Shown: in pieces, positions 7,490 to 7,599 of the stretch | Numbering within the stretch: position 1 is the first letter of the stretch | How the letters are laid out: each line of letters begins with the position of its first letter | From: Dehalococcoidales bacterium | Lineage (GTDB): Bacteria; Chloroflexota; Dehalococcoidia; Dehalococcoidales; CSSed11-197 | Direction of reading: 5' to 3' | DNA: 7,599 nucleotides | Assembly (NCBI GenBank): GCA_028705415.1 | Contig: JAQWDO010000035.1 | Coordinates: 1-7,599, forward strand | Notes under the pieces: model-generated | What the model saw: the letters and a program-made list of their open reading frames with translations, nothing else | The model's database searches: none | What the model was told of the DNA's origin: nothing | Made by a program: the position numbers and the translations under genes

Positions 7490-7599
7490 CACAACTCTCC
7501 CGGGGTTGGTATGTTCTTCAATGCATCCGACATCGGTCGTGTGCTGGTATCCGCCTCGCCTAAGAAACCTCTACTGACGACCAACGCCCGAGCCAAATT
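7489..7599 (-). CDS. C-terminal end of an unidentified upstream protein (5' end outside window)
   Basis: From the right edge this frame is open for 36 codons, from NLARALVVSRGF to IPTPGEL, and stops at TGA 7491-7489. The other two minus-strand frames hit stops within about 40 nt of the edge, so this is the only frame that can be coding. The stop overlaps the next gene's ATG as TGATG, a typical translational coupling junction, and the Shine-Dalgarno for the next gene lies in its final codons. I do not recognise the family from so short a tail. Its position makes it a probable first or earlier component of the same operon. Confidence 0.6.
   Translation of the reverse strand, partial: NLARALVVSRGFLGEADTSTRPMSDALKNIPTPGEL
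7495..7501 (-). promoter_or_regulatory. Shine-Dalgarno site for the Fe-S nuclease gene, with TGATG coupled junction
   Basis: GGGAGAG lies 5 nt before the ATG at 7489-7487. The upstream stop TGA (7491-7489) shares its A with this ATG. The spacing favours the ATG over the GTG three bases earlier. Confidence 0.65.

Noticed and set aside
1..7599. CRISPR array, tRNA/rRNA, insertion sequence, attachment site, rho-independent terminator
   Set aside because: No direct repeat series, RNA gene landmarks, transposase sequence or hairpin followed by a T-run was found. There is no non-coding stretch longer than about 25 nt. The Cas4-like nuclease is not accompanied by any other Cas protein.

Overview
The window is a tightly packed block of five genes, all on the minus strand. 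It reads from right to left: the tail of an unidentified gene, a large iron-sulfur RecB/Cas4-like nuclease, a UPF1-like superfamily 1 helicase, an McrB-type AAA+ GTPase, and an McrC-type nuclease that runs off the left edge. Coding density is essentially complete. The junctions are a 1-nt TGATG stop/start overlap, a 25-nt gap (or a 47-nt overlap if a TTG start is used), a 5-nt gap and a 2-nt gap. This is the layout of a single co-transcribed, translationally coupled operon. No promoter, terminator, RNA gene, repeat array or mobile element is visible, so the operon's promoter must lie to the right of the window.

The sequence looks like a mid-GC bacterial genome, probably a proteobacterium, judging by eye from codon choice, strong Shine-Dalgarno sites and GTG starts. 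No housekeeping gene is present to place it further, and this assignment is weak.

Layout by position: 7489-7599, last 36 codons of an unidentified upstream protein; 4838-7489, 883-aa protein with an N-terminal PD-(D/E)XK nuclease with a four-cysteine Fe-S signature, a small helical segment, a probable RNase H-like region and a long C-terminal region; 3226-4812, 528-aa UPF1/Dna2-like SF1 helicase; 1013-3220, 735-aa McrB with an EVE-like N-terminal domain; 1-1010, McrC with an intact PD-(D/E)XK centre, lacking only its last few dozen residues because the window ends.

Functionally this is a modification-dependent (type IV) restriction module, McrB plus McrC, embedded in an operon with a second nuclease and a helicase. 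The nuclease and helicase together resemble a split form of the one-chain proteins known as TM0106-family RecB-like nuclease plus UPF1-like helicase. A reasonable inference is an anti-phage system in which McrB's EVE-like domain recognises modified bases, McrB/McrC translocates and cuts, and the helicase/Fe-S nuclease pair unwinds and degrades the product or an associated RNA. Each component family is known. The four-gene combination is the part worth a closer look.
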